From assembly GCF_013249015.1 (NCBI RefSeq), contig NZ_JABRPL010000001.1, positions 248,001-312,000 on the forward strand: a stretch of 64,000 nt of DNA, written 5' to 3'. Positions 32,186 to 40,392 of this stretch are shown piece by piece (within the stretch, counting starts at the first letter, position 1; every line of letters begins with the position of its first letter). Position numbers and translations under genes: made by a program. Under the pieces are notes generated by a model. It saw nothing but the letters and a program-made list of their open reading frames with translations, searched no databases and was not told the origin of the DNA. The stretch is from Rathayibacter agropyri (GTDB lineage Bacteria > Actinomycetota > Actinomycetes > Actinomycetales > Microbacteriaceae).

Positions 32186-32273
32186 GGGTCCTCCAGAGAC
32201 CGGGCCGCCGGGGCGACGAGGAGCGAGAGCGTCGAGCGGGACCGGAACTCTGTCTGCCCGGCGGCGCAGCATT

Positions 32274-32279
32274 TATACT
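32274..32279 (+). promoter_or_regulatory. Candidate -10 box for the ABC-F gene
   Basis: TATACT 78 bases before the ABC-F GTG, in the region divergent from bioY. The -35 region (TGTCTG) is poor. Confidence 0.4.
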
Positions 32280-32357
32280 ATGGGGCTGCTGTCTCGCAGC
32301 CCCTTCCCTCACTCCTCCCGAACCGAACGCCATTTCTTGGCGGGAACGGACAGAACT

Positions 32358-33956
32358 GTGCTCAGCGTGCACGACCTCGAACTCCGAGTCGGCGCCCGAC
32401 TCCTGATGGAGAATGTCTCCTTCCGGGTCAGCGACGGCGACAAGGTCGGCCTCGTCGGCCGCAACGGAGCAGGGAAGACGACGCTGACGAAGGTGCTCGC
32501 GGGCGACGTCATCGCCTCGAAGGGCACGGTCGACCGCGGCGGCGAGATCGGCTACCTGCCGCAGGATCCGCGCTCGGGCGACCCGGAGGAGCTCGCGCGG
32601 ACGCGCATTCTGGACGCGCGGGGGCTCGGCCAGCTCGTCCTCGGCATGCAGGAGGCGACGATTGCCATGTCGAGCAGCGACACCGCCGTCAGCGAGGCCG
32701 GGATGAAGAAGTACGGCAACCTCACCGACCGCTTCCTCGCCCTGGGCGGGTATGCGGCGGAGGCGGAGGCTGCGTCAATCGCGAGCAACCTCAATTTGCC
32801 GGACCGTATCCTCGACCAGCCGCTGAAGACGCTCTCCGGTGGTCAGCGTCGCCGGATCGAGCTGGCCCGGATCCTGTTCTCGGACGCGAGCACACTCATC
32901 CTCGATGAGCCGACGAACCACCTGGACGCCGACTCCGTTGTGTGGCTCCGCGAGTTTTTGAAGAACTACCGCGGCGGCTTCATTGTGATTAGTCACGACA
33001 TCGAGCTCGTCGGCGAGACCGTGAACCGCGTGTTCTACCTCGACGCCAACCGCCAAGTCATCGACGTCTACAACATGAACTGGAAGAACTACCAGCGACA
33101 GCGCGCCGCTGACGAGGAGCGCCGTAAGAAGGAGCGCGCCAACGTGGAGAAAAAGGCCGGGGCCCTGCAGCTCCAGGCCGCCCGCTTCGGTGCCAAGGCC
33201 TCGAAGGCCGCCGCCGCGCACCAGATGGTGGCGCGTGCCGAGAAGATGCTCAGCGGCCTTGAGGAGGTGCGCGCGGTCGACCGCGTCGCCAAGCTACGCT
33301 TCCCGACTCCGATGGCCTGCGGCCGCACGCCATTGCACGCCGAGAACCTCTCGAAGAGCTACGGCTCCCTCGAGATCTTCACCGCTGTCGATCTCGCGAT
33401 TGACCGGGGCTCGAAGGTCGTCATCCTCGGGCTCAACGGTGCGGGAAAGACGACGCTGTTACGCATCCTCGGTGGAGTCGATCAGCCGGATACCGGCGTG
33501 ATCGAGGCGGGCCACGGCCTCCGCATCGGCTATTACGCGCAGGAGCACGAGACCATCGACGTCAAGCGCTCGGTGCTCGAGAACATGGTCTCGGCCAGCC
33601 CGAACCTCACCGAGACCGAGGCGCGCCGCGTGCTGGGCTCGTTCCTGTTCACGGGAGATGACTCCCACAAGCCGGCGGGCGTGCTCTCGGGCGGCGAGAA
33701 GACGCGGCTCGCTCTGGCGATGATCGTCGTCTCGGGCGCGAATGTGCTGCTGCTCGACGAGCCCACCAACAACCTCGACCCGGCGAGCCGCGAAGAGATC
33801 CTCGACGCTCTTGCACACTACGAGGGAGCGGTCGTCCTGGTTAGTCACGACGAAGGTGCCGTCGAGGCGCTGAACCCGGAGCGCGTCCTGATCATGCCCG
33901 AGGGCACTGAGGACCACTGGGCGGCCGACTACCTGGACCTCATCACGTTGGCCTAG
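32358..33956 (+). CDS. ABC-F family ATPase (ribosome-associated type)
   Basis: Soluble tandem ATPase, 532 residues, no membrane segments. First module: Walker A GRNGAGKTT near residue 37, signature LSGGQRRRIELAR, Walker B LILDEPTNHLD. Second module: GLNGAGKTT, LSGGEKTRLALAM, VLLLDEPTNNLD. Between them is a charged arm (residues about 235-310, RQRAADEERRKKERANVEKK) corresponding to the P-site tRNA interaction motif. ABC-F proteins act on ribosomes as translation factors or antibiotic-protection factors; sequence alone does not tell which. GTG start at MLSVHDLELRVGARLLMENV with a weak purine-rich site upstream. Confidence 0.92.
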   Translation: MLSVHDLELRVGARLLMENVSFRVSDGDKVGLVGRNGAGKTTLTKVLAGDVIASKGTVDRGGEIGYLPQDPRSGDPEELARTRILDARGLGQLVLGMQEATIAMSSSDTAVSEAGMKKYGNLTDRFLALGGYAAEAEAASIASNLNLPDRILDQPLKTLSGGQRRRIELARILFSDASTLILDEPTNHLDADSVVWLREFLKNYRGGFIVISHDIELVGETVNRVFYLDANRQVIDVYNMNWKNYQRQRAADEERRKKERANVEKKAGALQLQAARFGAKASKAAAAHQMVARAEKMLSGLEEVRAVDRVAKLRFPTPMACGRTPLHAENLSKSYGSLEIFTAVDLAIDRGSKVVILGLNGAGKTTLLRILGGVDQPDTGVIEAGHGLRIGYYAQEHETIDVKRSVLENMVSASPNLTETEARRVLGSFLFTGDDSHKPAGVLSGGEKTRLALAMIVVSGANVLLLDEPTNNLDPASREEILDALAHYEGAVVLVSHDEGAVEALNPERVLIMPEGTEDHWAADYLDLITLA

Positions 33957-34425
33957 CAGTACTGCCCTGCGGTGAATCGCGGTGGCCGCGCGGGCGCGGA
34001 GTGAGGGTAGTGGCCGATCCGCGGGGAGCGCTGGCCCGCTGACTCCGATGCGTCGCGCAGGGAAGATGGCGCTCTGCCGATGAGGTTCGGGCAGGCGCCG
34101 TCGCGGCGCCGCGCTGCCGTCGCCGCGTCCGGTGAGGACGCGAGGGACTCTCGGTCAGTGCCGGAGCGACACCGAGCGCGACATGGGCATGATCGGCCCC
34201 GACGGCGCTGCAGCACGTGCGGGGATCGGCTCATGACGGGGAAGTTCACGGCTTTCGCGCCCGAGCGCGCCCGCCGTCCTAGGTGAAGACGCCTCTGTCG
34301 CCCCTCAGCATCGGCGTGCCAACTCGATACGTATACATCTTAACTTGACTCACTCTGTGGTCTGGGTACGCTCTCGTCGTTCGATAGTTAGACGCACATG
34401 AAAATTAGCGAGAGGCGGCAGCGTC
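33957..34425. other. Gene-poor region before the decarboxylase cluster
   Basis: 469 bases without a supported gene; frames on both strands here have no conserved motif and Arg-rich compositions typical of out-of-frame GC-rich DNA. The last 110 bases turn locally A/T-rich and contain an ATACGTAT palindrome (34327-34334) just upstream of a good promoter. It marks the left edge of the accessory block. Confidence 0.5.
34345..34372 (+). promoter_or_regulatory. Promoter of the decarboxylase-adenylase-exporter operon
   Basis: TTGACT (34345-34350), 16-base spacer, TACGCT (34367-34372), the best -35/-10 pair seen in the window, giving a leader of about 47 bases. The ATACGTAT palindrome lies ten bases upstream of the -35 and could be an operator. 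Confidence 0.55.
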
Positions 34426-35877
34426 ATGAGTCGAGATCCCCGTGCAGGCCGCCCGCAACGAACCGCTCCACTCGCAGACCGGCTCAGAACTCTGACGTCG
34501 GGACGGCGCACCATCAACTTCCATGCGCTCCCACTACGCGGCGTTCGACGGTCACTGCCGCCGGAACTGGATGATCGCTACGCCGCGCTGCTCGACGGGG
34601 GCACGAGTGATGTGAGCTTCTCTGGTCGTGCTCTCGATTCGTTCTTCGCTCCGGTCGGCCCGCTCGCGGCTGCTCAGGAGGCGGCGGCCGTCGCCTTCGG
34701 CGCAGACTCCACCTACTTCGTCACCGGAGGCACGACCCAGTCGAACCGCATCGCGCTGGATGCACTCGGCGGGCCGGGATCCCGGCTGTTGCTCGATGGC
34801 TCCTCCCATCAATCGATGACCTTCGCCTCGACGGCTCTCGGAATGGAGGTGACGACGGTGAACGAGGTTCAGCGTGGCTCCGTCATGAGCCCGGATCTGG
34901 ACAGCATCGCCGAGCAGCTGCGATCCGCTTATCGCGCGGGGCGCCCGTTCACCATCGTTGCCATCACTGCCTCGTCCTACGACGGTCGCATCCTGCGGTT
35001 CGATCATGTTCTGCCCCGACTCATGGAAGCGTCCCCGGGGACGGCGATCCTCATCGATTCTGCCTGGACAGCCATCCATTCGTTCCACAAGGACGTCGTC
35101 CAGTACACAGCGTTACGCGCGGCGCGGGATCTCCGACTGCGGGGAGCCACACTTCCTCGGATCATCGTCACCATGTCCGCGCACAAGTCCATGTGCGCTC
35201 TGCGGCAGGGCTCCTATCTCCACGCTCTCGGTACCGAGGTCGACCCGAGCATCCGACGGGCGGTCTTCACGAATCACACCACCTCGCCCTCCTGGACAAT
35301 GCTCGCGTCTCTTGATCTGGCACGCCTGCATGCGGAGATGGTGGGGCAGGCCGCCGTGTCGTCCGCCATTCGGCTCCGCGAAGATTTCGCGTCCTCGATC
35401 CGGACGGATCCCCTTCTCCAGCAGGTGATCCGCAATGCCAACACGGTCGATGAATCGTCCGGCGTCTTCTTCACCGATCCGATGCGGATGACTCTGGACG
35501 TCAGTGATCTGGGCGAGTCCGGTCGAATTCGACAGCGGCTCTTCGACGAGTTCGGGATCTACATCGCGCGCTGCAGCCCCGCCGGTCTCACCCTCCACTT
35601 TCACATCGGAGTGGACGCGTCCGATGTCGCTGCTCTGCTCGGGGCGTTGCATTCGCTGGCTCGCGAGCGACGGATGGCGGCACAAAGCGAGATCAGCCGC
35701 TTCGCGATCGGATCCCTCGTCGACTGCCATGTCATCCCTTACCCGCCCGGCGTTCCTATCGCGGGCCCGGGTGATGTCTGGACCAGCGCGCACGATCGGA
35801 CGCTGCGCGAGGAAGGCAGCGCCGGAGCCGAGATCTTCTACATCCCCACCCGTGATGTCAGGGGAAATATCGAATGA
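34426..35877 (+). CDS. PLP-dependent Orn/Lys/Arg decarboxylase family protein
   Basis: Fold-type I PLP enzyme related to bacterial arginine, lysine and ornithine decarboxylases, 483 residues. Visible active-site elements: YFVTGGTTQSNRIAL near residue 97 (phosphate cup), His128 in DGSSHQS (ring-stacking His), Asp211 in ILIDSAWTAIHSFH (pyridine-N contact) and the Schiff-base Lys254 in MSAHKSMCALRQGS. The C-terminal domain has IPYPPGVP, the substrate-side motif of the family. There is no N-terminal response-regulator-like wing domain, so it is the short Gram-positive form. Substrate not predictable. Likely makes an amine for the coupled adenylating enzyme (ATGA overlap). GAGAGG precedes the ATG. 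Confidence 0.85.
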   Translation: MSRDPRAGRPQRTAPLADRLRTLTSGRRTINFHALPLRGVRRSLPPELDDRYAALLDGGTSDVSFSGRALDSFFAPVGPLAAAQEAAAVAFGADSTYFVTGGTTQSNRIALDALGGPGSRLLLDGSSHQSMTFASTALGMEVTTVNEVQRGSVMSPDLDSIAEQLRSAYRAGRPFTIVAITASSYDGRILRFDHVLPRLMEASPGTAILIDSAWTAIHSFHKDVVQYTALRAARDLRLRGATLPRIIVTMSAHKSMCALRQGSYLHALGTEVDPSIRRAVFTNHTTSPSWTMLASLDLARLHAEMVGQAAVSSAIRLREDFASSIRTDPLLQQVIRNANTVDESSGVFFTDPMRMTLDVSDLGESGRIRQRLFDEFGIYIARCSPAGLTLHFHIGVDASDVAALLGALHSLARERRMAAQSEISRFAIGSLVDCHVIPYPPGVPIAGPGDVWTSAHDRTLREEGSAGAEIFYIPTRDVRGNIE

Positions 35878-37346
35878 TCACTCTCGACGTCATCCGCCGC
35901 CATGCCCGCGCCATGCCGACTGCCATCGCCCTGGAGCATGCGGACACTCGGCTTACCTGGCGGGATTACGCCGCAGAGGTCGAACGGATCCTCCCGTGGG
36001 TCGACGCTCAGCTGCACTCCGACCTCGACGTTGTCGCTGTCGAATCCGACGTCAGTGCCGCCGTCTTCGTTTGTACGAGTGCGGTGGCCACTCTGGGGGT
36101 CCCCTGGGTCGCGCTCGACCCCGCTCAGTCGCCGGCAGTCAGGGAGGAGCAGCTGCGGGCGGTCGAACCGACGATGCTCCTCCGTACCCTTGACGAGCGG
36201 CTGGTCATCACGACCAGCGCCGGAGCGGTGAAGTACGCGGACATCCCGACTCTGACGGGGACGCCGATATCGCGCCAGCGAGATTTCCGAGCCATCGGGT
36301 TCACCTCGGGCACGACCGGCACGCCCAAGCTGGTACTTCGCGACACACCCAGCGAGAAGCGACGCACTGCGATGTTCATCGCGCGATTCGGCTTCAACAG
36401 GACCGACCGGTTCCTTCTCTGCCTTCCGCTCTCGCACGCTTCTAGTCACGGCTGGGCCAGAACCTTTCTCACGGCCGGGTCCTCGGTCGTCATCGAGCAG
36501 CCGGATTCGACCGCGGTGGCGACTCAGATCACGGAGAACGCGATCACCGCCACGCTCCTCGTGCCGCCGATGCTCACGCAGGTCCTGGCGGAACTGGCGA
36601 GTCGCAGTCACGGCCAGCGCCTGCGCTCCAGCCTGCGTTTCCTCCTGACCGGAGGGCGACATGTTCCAGCCACGCTCGTTGGACAGGTGCACAGCGCCCT
36701 CGGCCCCGTCCTGCACTCCTACTACGGCACGACCGAGACCGGCGTGAACGTCATGGCCGATCCCACCGACCTGCTCATAGACCCGCGCACGTCTGGTCGA
36801 GTCCTTGACGGCTCTCACGTCGCGGTTCTCGACGACGACGATCAGCCGCTCGCTGAGCCGGGCGACGTCGGCCGAATCGCTATCGCGAGCTATATGAGCG
36901 CCCAACGCTATGCGAATGCGGCGATCCCGTCGGTCGACATCGACGACCGGCACTACGTCCTCACGACTGATGTCGGTCGATTTGAGCAGAACGGCACCCT
37001 CCGCATCCTCGGCCGATCCAGTCGGTGCGCCAGCGCCACGGCATGCGGCGACCTCCTCGGGCTCGAAGACGATGTTCGCCTACTCCCCGATGTCACCGAC
37101 GTCGCCGCCCAGGTGGCCGCTGACGGGACCTCGCTGTCGGTCGTCCTCGCGCTCCGCCGCCAGCCGACCACGGAGCCCGCACTGCTGAAGTACCTCGCCG
37201 CCCGAATCGCGGTCCAACGCCGGGTGCAACTGCCCGTCAGCGTCCACACGGTCGAGCGACTCGTTTTTTCCTCCACCGGCAAGTTCGATCTGACCACAAC
37301 CCTCGCACCAACCAGCCTCGTCACTGAGTCACTCCCGAAGAACTAA
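35874..37346 (+). CDS. Stand-alone AMP-forming adenylating enzyme (ANL superfamily)
   Basis: 490-residue adenylate-forming enzyme. P-loop FTSGTTGTPKLVLRD near residue 142, LPLSHASSHGW, the A5 motif HSYYGTTETGVNV, A7 as TTDVGRFEQNG, and a C-terminal catalytic Lys in STGKFDLTT near residue 465. The hinge region that normally reads GRxDDxIKxxG is strongly altered (LGRSSRCASATACGDLLG). No carrier-protein, condensation or thioesterase domain is attached or adjacent. Start overlaps the decarboxylase stop by four bases. It could activate a carboxylate for transfer to CoA, to an external carrier, or directly to an amine; the substrate is unknown. Confidence 0.85.
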   Translation: MITLDVIRRHARAMPTAIALEHADTRLTWRDYAAEVERILPWVDAQLHSDLDVVAVESDVSAAVFVCTSAVATLGVPWVALDPAQSPAVREEQLRAVEPTMLLRTLDERLVITTSAGAVKYADIPTLTGTPISRQRDFRAIGFTSGTTGTPKLVLRDTPSEKRRTAMFIARFGFNRTDRFLLCLPLSHASSHGWARTFLTAGSSVVIEQPDSTAVATQITENAITATLLVPPMLTQVLAELASRSHGQRLRSSLRFLLTGGRHVPATLVGQVHSALGPVLHSYYGTTETGVNVMADPTDLLIDPRTSGRVLDGSHVAVLDDDDQPLAEPGDVGRIAIASYMSAQRYANAAIPSVDIDDRHYVLTTDVGRFEQNGTLRILGRSSRCASATACGDLLGLEDDVRLLPDVTDVAAQVAADGTSLSVVLALRRQPTTEPALLKYLAARIAVQRRVQLPVSVHTVERLVFSSTGKFDLTTTLAPTSLVTESLPKN

Positions 37347-37354
37347 GGAGCACC

Positions 37355-38320
37355 GTGAAAAACACATCGTTCGCAGCAGTCGTCTACTGCCTCATTCCAC
37401 CGCTGATCTGGGGCGGCATGTTCCCGATCGCAAACAGCCTTTCCCCGACGGTCAATGCTTTTTACATGACGCTCATTCGGTATGGCCTCGCCGCCGCGAT
37501 CCTTATCCTGATGCTCCTGCGCGCCGAAGGCCGCCCTGCCTTCGGCACCGAAGGTAAGACCGTTCGACTCTTTCTTCTCGGCGCTTCCGGATTCGCCGGA
37601 TTCGGCCTTCTTGCTTTCACCGCGCTGAGTTACACGAGCGCTCCGAATGTCAGCCTCATCATGGCGATGATGCCTGCCATCGGGGCCATTGTCGGGGCCG
37701 TCGCCACGCGGAAGGTTCCCCCGCTCTACACCGTCGGCAGTATCGTGCTCGCCTTCATTGGAGTCGCGCTCGTAATCACTCAGGGCGACGTCGGCAAGCT
37801 GGCCAGCGGACAGCTCGGACTGGGTGAATTCCTCGCGCTCCTCGGCGCGATCTGCTGGGTCAGCTACACCCGAGGTGCCGGGGCATTCCCCGGATGGTCC
37901 GCTCTCCGGTACACCACCCTGACCACGGCGCTCGGATGCATCTCCATCGCCGCCGCGGTCATCGTCGCGACGGCCGTCGGCTACGTGTCTGTGCCCACCG
38001 TCGAGCATGTCCTCGCGGGCTGGCCGCAGTTGGCCTACCTCATCATCTTCGCTGGAGTCGTCGCCGTCCTGTCGTGGAACAAGGGCATCGGCATGCTCGG
38101 TGCGCTCAACGGCACGCTCTTCATGAACCTGGTCCCCGTCACGACGTTCACCATCAGCATGATCGGCGGCTTCCGCCCCGGTCCGGTCGCTCTCCTCGGC
38201 GCTGCGATCGTCCTCACTGCGCTCCTTCTCAACAACTGGCTGAGCCGTCGAGCAGCGGCGCGAGTCACCCCCTCGGCCGTCGTTCCGGCACCCCGCGAGC
38301 CTCTCAGCCAGTCGAGGTAA
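37355..38320 (+). CDS. EamA/DMT family exporter
   Basis: 321-residue membrane protein with ten predicted helices in two EamA repeats (LIPPLIWGGMFPIANSL ... and, after the loop near residue 150, FLALLGAICWVSYTRGAGAF ...). DMT proteins of this kind export amino acids, amines or other small metabolites. GTG start eight bases after the adenylase stop, with AAGGAG overlapping that stop, so it is translated from the same transcript; export of the pathway product is the natural reading. Confidence 0.9.
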   Translation: MKNTSFAAVVYCLIPPLIWGGMFPIANSLSPTVNAFYMTLIRYGLAAAILILMLLRAEGRPAFGTEGKTVRLFLLGASGFAGFGLLAFTALSYTSAPNVSLIMAMMPAIGAIVGAVATRKVPPLYTVGSIVLAFIGVALVITQGDVGKLASGQLGLGEFLALLGAICWVSYTRGAGAFPGWSALRYTTLTTALGCISIAAAVIVATAVGYVSVPTVEHVLAGWPQLAYLIIFAGVVAVLSWNKGIGMLGALNGTLFMNLVPVTTFTISMIGGFRPGPVALLGAAIVLTALLLNNWLSRRAAARVTPSAVVPAPREPLSQSR

Positions 38321-38354
38321 TTGTCGTCGTCTCGAGAGAGTCGAAGTAGTGTGA

Positions 38355-38386
38355 GGGGGCGAATACGACCAGTATTGGCCCCCTTT
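38355..38386 (+). promoter_or_regulatory. Dyad between exporter and arsR: operator and/or terminator
   Basis: GGGGGCGAATAC, five-base loop, GTATTGGCCCCC: 11 of 12 pairs, followed by TTT. It lies 35 bases after the exporter stop and 14 bases before the ArsR start. It fits a terminator, but the inner AATAC-N5-GTATT also has the size of an ArsR-family operator half-site pair. Confidence 0.5.
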
Positions 38387-38400
38387 CATGAGAGGACGTC

Positions 38401-38730
38401 ATGGCGCCCCGGACCTTCCACCCAGAACTCGGCTCCGTCGATGTCATTAACCTTCTCCGCGCCGTTGCCGATCCCGTCCGTCTCCGCGTCTTTGACATTC
38501 TCGATGACGGCAATGAATACACGTGCTCCGCGCTCGCTCAACGGCTTGACATCCCTCTGCCAACGATGAGCTACCACCTCAAGACTCTCCGTGAAGCCGG
38601 ATACACGCGGAGCCGCAAAGACGGCACCACGCGGTGGACTTCTCTTCGATCAGACGATCTCGACGGCGCCTTCCCGGGACTGCGTTCCACTCTCTCGACT
38701 CTCGCCGAGGCGAGCGCGCGTCAACGCTGA
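38401..38730 (+). CDS. ArsR-family winged-helix transcriptional regulator
   Basis: 109-residue DNA-binding protein. ArsR HTH: VINLLRAVADPVRLRVFDIL, then YTCSALAQRLDIPLPTMSYHLKTLREAGYTRSRKDGTTRW. The usual metal-binding ELCVCD motif in helix alpha-3 is absent and only one Cys remains, so a metal sensor is unlikely; an organic ligand is possible. GAGAGGA precedes the ATG. Downstream of the exporter and in the same direction; probable local regulator of the cluster. Confidence 0.88.
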   Translation: MAPRTFHPELGSVDVINLLRAVADPVRLRVFDILDDGNEYTCSALAQRLDIPLPTMSYHLKTLREAGYTRSRKDGTTRWTSLRSDDLDGAFPGLRSTLSTLAEASARQR

Positions 38731-38818
38731 CTCCGTCAACGGCAGTGTCTGTGTGACCTCTCGCGTTCCCTCGTTAGAGGCTGAGTCCAGGCAGAAGGGC
38801 TACTCACGCCTCGTCCAC

Positions 38819-39679
38819 CTAGCGGGCGTCGAGCAGTTCGTCCTCAACCTCGGCGTCGCTGCGTCCCCGACGGCGGCGCCGTGCTTCGCGGCGCTCCTCT
38901 GCCGCGACCACCTCGGGGTCGTCGGCGTTGCGGAGGCGGTACTCGTGCCGAATCGCCCAGCCGAGCCCCCCAAACCCCATGACAGCGAAGAGCACCCACT
39001 GAATCGCGTAGCTGATATGCAGGCCCTCGTCGGCGACAGGTTTCATCGCCGCCAGCGGGGGAGCATCGAGGGGAGCCGGCGCCTCGGCGACAAGCAGACC
39101 GTATGCGGCGGTGCGCAGCGGCTCCTCGAGCTGCGCCGAGAGGTCGTCCAGCTGGATCGTGGCGATCTGACCGGCCGGAGCGGAGCGGCCCTCGATGCGG
39201 CCTTCCGCCGGCTTCAGCCGGGCGATGACCGTGACCTGGTCCTCGGGCGGAGCGGGGACCGTATCGGGGGAGTCCTGGTTCGAGCCAACAGGCACCCAGC
39301 CGCGGTCCACGATGAACACGCTGCCGTCGCCGAGACGGAGCGGCGTCAGGACCTCGAACCCCGGATTGCCGTTGTAGGGGCGGTTGCGCACGAGCGTCTG
39401 GCCGTCGACCTCGTACACGCCGCTGACCTCGACGGGACGGTACTCGAGCGAGTCGTCCCAGGCCGCGGCAGCGGGCAGCAGTCCGTCAAGCGCGACCGGA
39501 TCGGCGGTCCAGTTGGCCGTCACCAACCGGTTGGTGGAGGCCGCCTGGTCCAGGCGAGCGACCTGCCACCGCGAGAGCAGCACACATGCGACGGCGAAGA
39601 CGACGGCCAGTGCGAGGTAGCCGAACCACCGCCGTGAAAAGACGAAGCGCCAGGACGGGTGAGGCGCGTCCTCACTCAT
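38819..39679 (-). CDS. SURF1 family cytochrome oxidase biogenesis protein
   Basis: 286-residue protein with one helix near each end (about 19-36 and 219-239) and a periplasmic-side domain between, the SURF1 layout. Motifs: RWQVARLDQ, YRPVEVSGVY, LVRNRPYNGNPGFEVLTPLRL, VFIVDRGWVP and the C-terminal HISYAIQWVLFAVMGFGG. It assists heme A insertion into aa3-type oxidase, matching ctaA and ctaB in the window. The ATG overlaps the stop of the upstream 77-residue gene (ATGA). Confidence 0.93.
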   Translation of the reverse strand: MSEDAPHPSWRFVFSRRWFGYLALAVVFAVACVLLSRWQVARLDQAASTNRLVTANWTADPVALDGLLPAAAAWDDSLEYRPVEVSGVYEVDGQTLVRNRPYNGNPGFEVLTPLRLGDGSVFIVDRGWVPVGSNQDSPDTVPAPPEDQVTVIARLKPAEGRIEGRSAPAGQIATIQLDDLSAQLEEPLRTAAYGLLVAEAPAPLDAPPLAAMKPVADEGLHISYAIQWVLFAVMGFGGLGWAIRHEYRLRNADDPEVVAAEERREARRRRRGRSDAEVEDELLDAR

Positions 39680-39909
39680 TGCGCGGCCCCGCGATCGACG
39701 GTGTAGAGCGGCTTTACCTCGAGCGGAAACTCCCGTGCAAGGAGGAATTCGCGCAAGAACTCAAGGTGCTCGCCACAGGCGAGCCAGGTCTTCCGGCGAT
39801 CCTCCGCGTGAAGACGGGGATTGCGCCACTCGATGGCCCAGGTCGCGGTGTTCGGACAGCCGGCCCGAGAGCAGGCGTGAACGTCCGGTACCCGACCCAG
39901 CGGGATCAC
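39676..39909 (-). CDS. Small Cys/His-motif protein in the SURF1 operon
   Basis: 77 residues from a GTG at 39909 that overlaps the stop of the upstream DUF3099 gene as GTGA; its own stop overlaps SURF1 as ATGA. It contains C-x4-C (CSRAGC) near residue 13 and C-xx-H (CGEH) near residue 45, separated by WAIEWRNPRLHAEDRRKTW: a plausible zinc knuckle. Similar short proteins are common beside SURF1 in actinobacteria as far as I recall, but no function is known to me. Confidence 0.75.
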   Translation of the reverse strand: MIPLGRVPDVHACSRAGCPNTATWAIEWRNPRLHAEDRRKTWLACGEHLEFLREFLLAREFPLEVKPLYTVDRGAAQ

Positions 39910-40262
39910 GAGTGCTGTCCCGCGGGGTCGCCGCCCTCGGGCACGTCGGTGCCGACACCGCTGTTCGTGGCAGCCGGGGCGTCGGCAGCCGGCCGCGGAG
40001 CGGGCCGGGACAGCACAATCGCTCCCGGTCGTTCGACGTTGCCCCTCTCGCCCGCACTCCCGACATTGGCGAGCACGACGGCGAAGTACGGAAGGACGAC
40101 GGCTCCGATCGCGAAGAAGAGCAGCCACCAGCCGTGCGCGAAGAGGAGGCAGATCACGCACAGCAGGCGGATGCTCATCGCGATCGAATATTTGATCGCA
40201 CGGGAGCGCCGCTCGGCGCTCGGCGACGGCGGGAGGGAGGTGAGTGTCTCGCGTGATTTCAC
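39906..40262 (-). CDS. DUF3099-type small membrane protein
   Basis: 118 residues, GTG start, two adjacent hydrophobic helices (about 25-43 and 46-66, RLLCVICLLFAHGWW and LLFFAIGAVVLPYFAVVLA) with charged N-terminus and a Pro/Ala-rich tail. This matches the DUF3099 pattern. First of three overlapping genes with SURF1. A TAGGCT box lies nine bases before the start, so the mRNA may be nearly leaderless. Confidence 0.8.
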   Translation of the reverse strand: MKSRETLTSLPPSPSAERRSRAIKYSIAMSIRLLCVICLLFAHGWWLLFFAIGAVVLPYFAVVLANVGSAGERGNVERPGAIVLSRPAPRPAADAPAATNSGVGTDVPEGGDPAGQHS

Positions 40263-40392
40263 AGCCCTGTAAGCCTACGTCCCACGGGGTGGGGGCAGGC
40301 CGGGTGGCCCGCATCCTCGGATCTGTTGCGCTGGGCGCCTCTAGGATGTACGGGTTGTCCGGCGCCGCCCGCGTGCCGGCAGGAGGGACACC

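Noticed and set aside
32282-32303. Eight-pair hairpin as an antibiotic-responsive attenuator of the ABC-F gene
   Set aside because: It begins three bases after the -10 box, so the predicted transcript would start inside the 5' arm and could not form the stem; no leader peptide was seen.
33953-34286. Small frames on both strands after the ABC-F gene
   Set aside because: Arg/Pro-rich translations, no ribosome-binding sites, no motifs; typical chance frames of GC-rich intergenic DNA.
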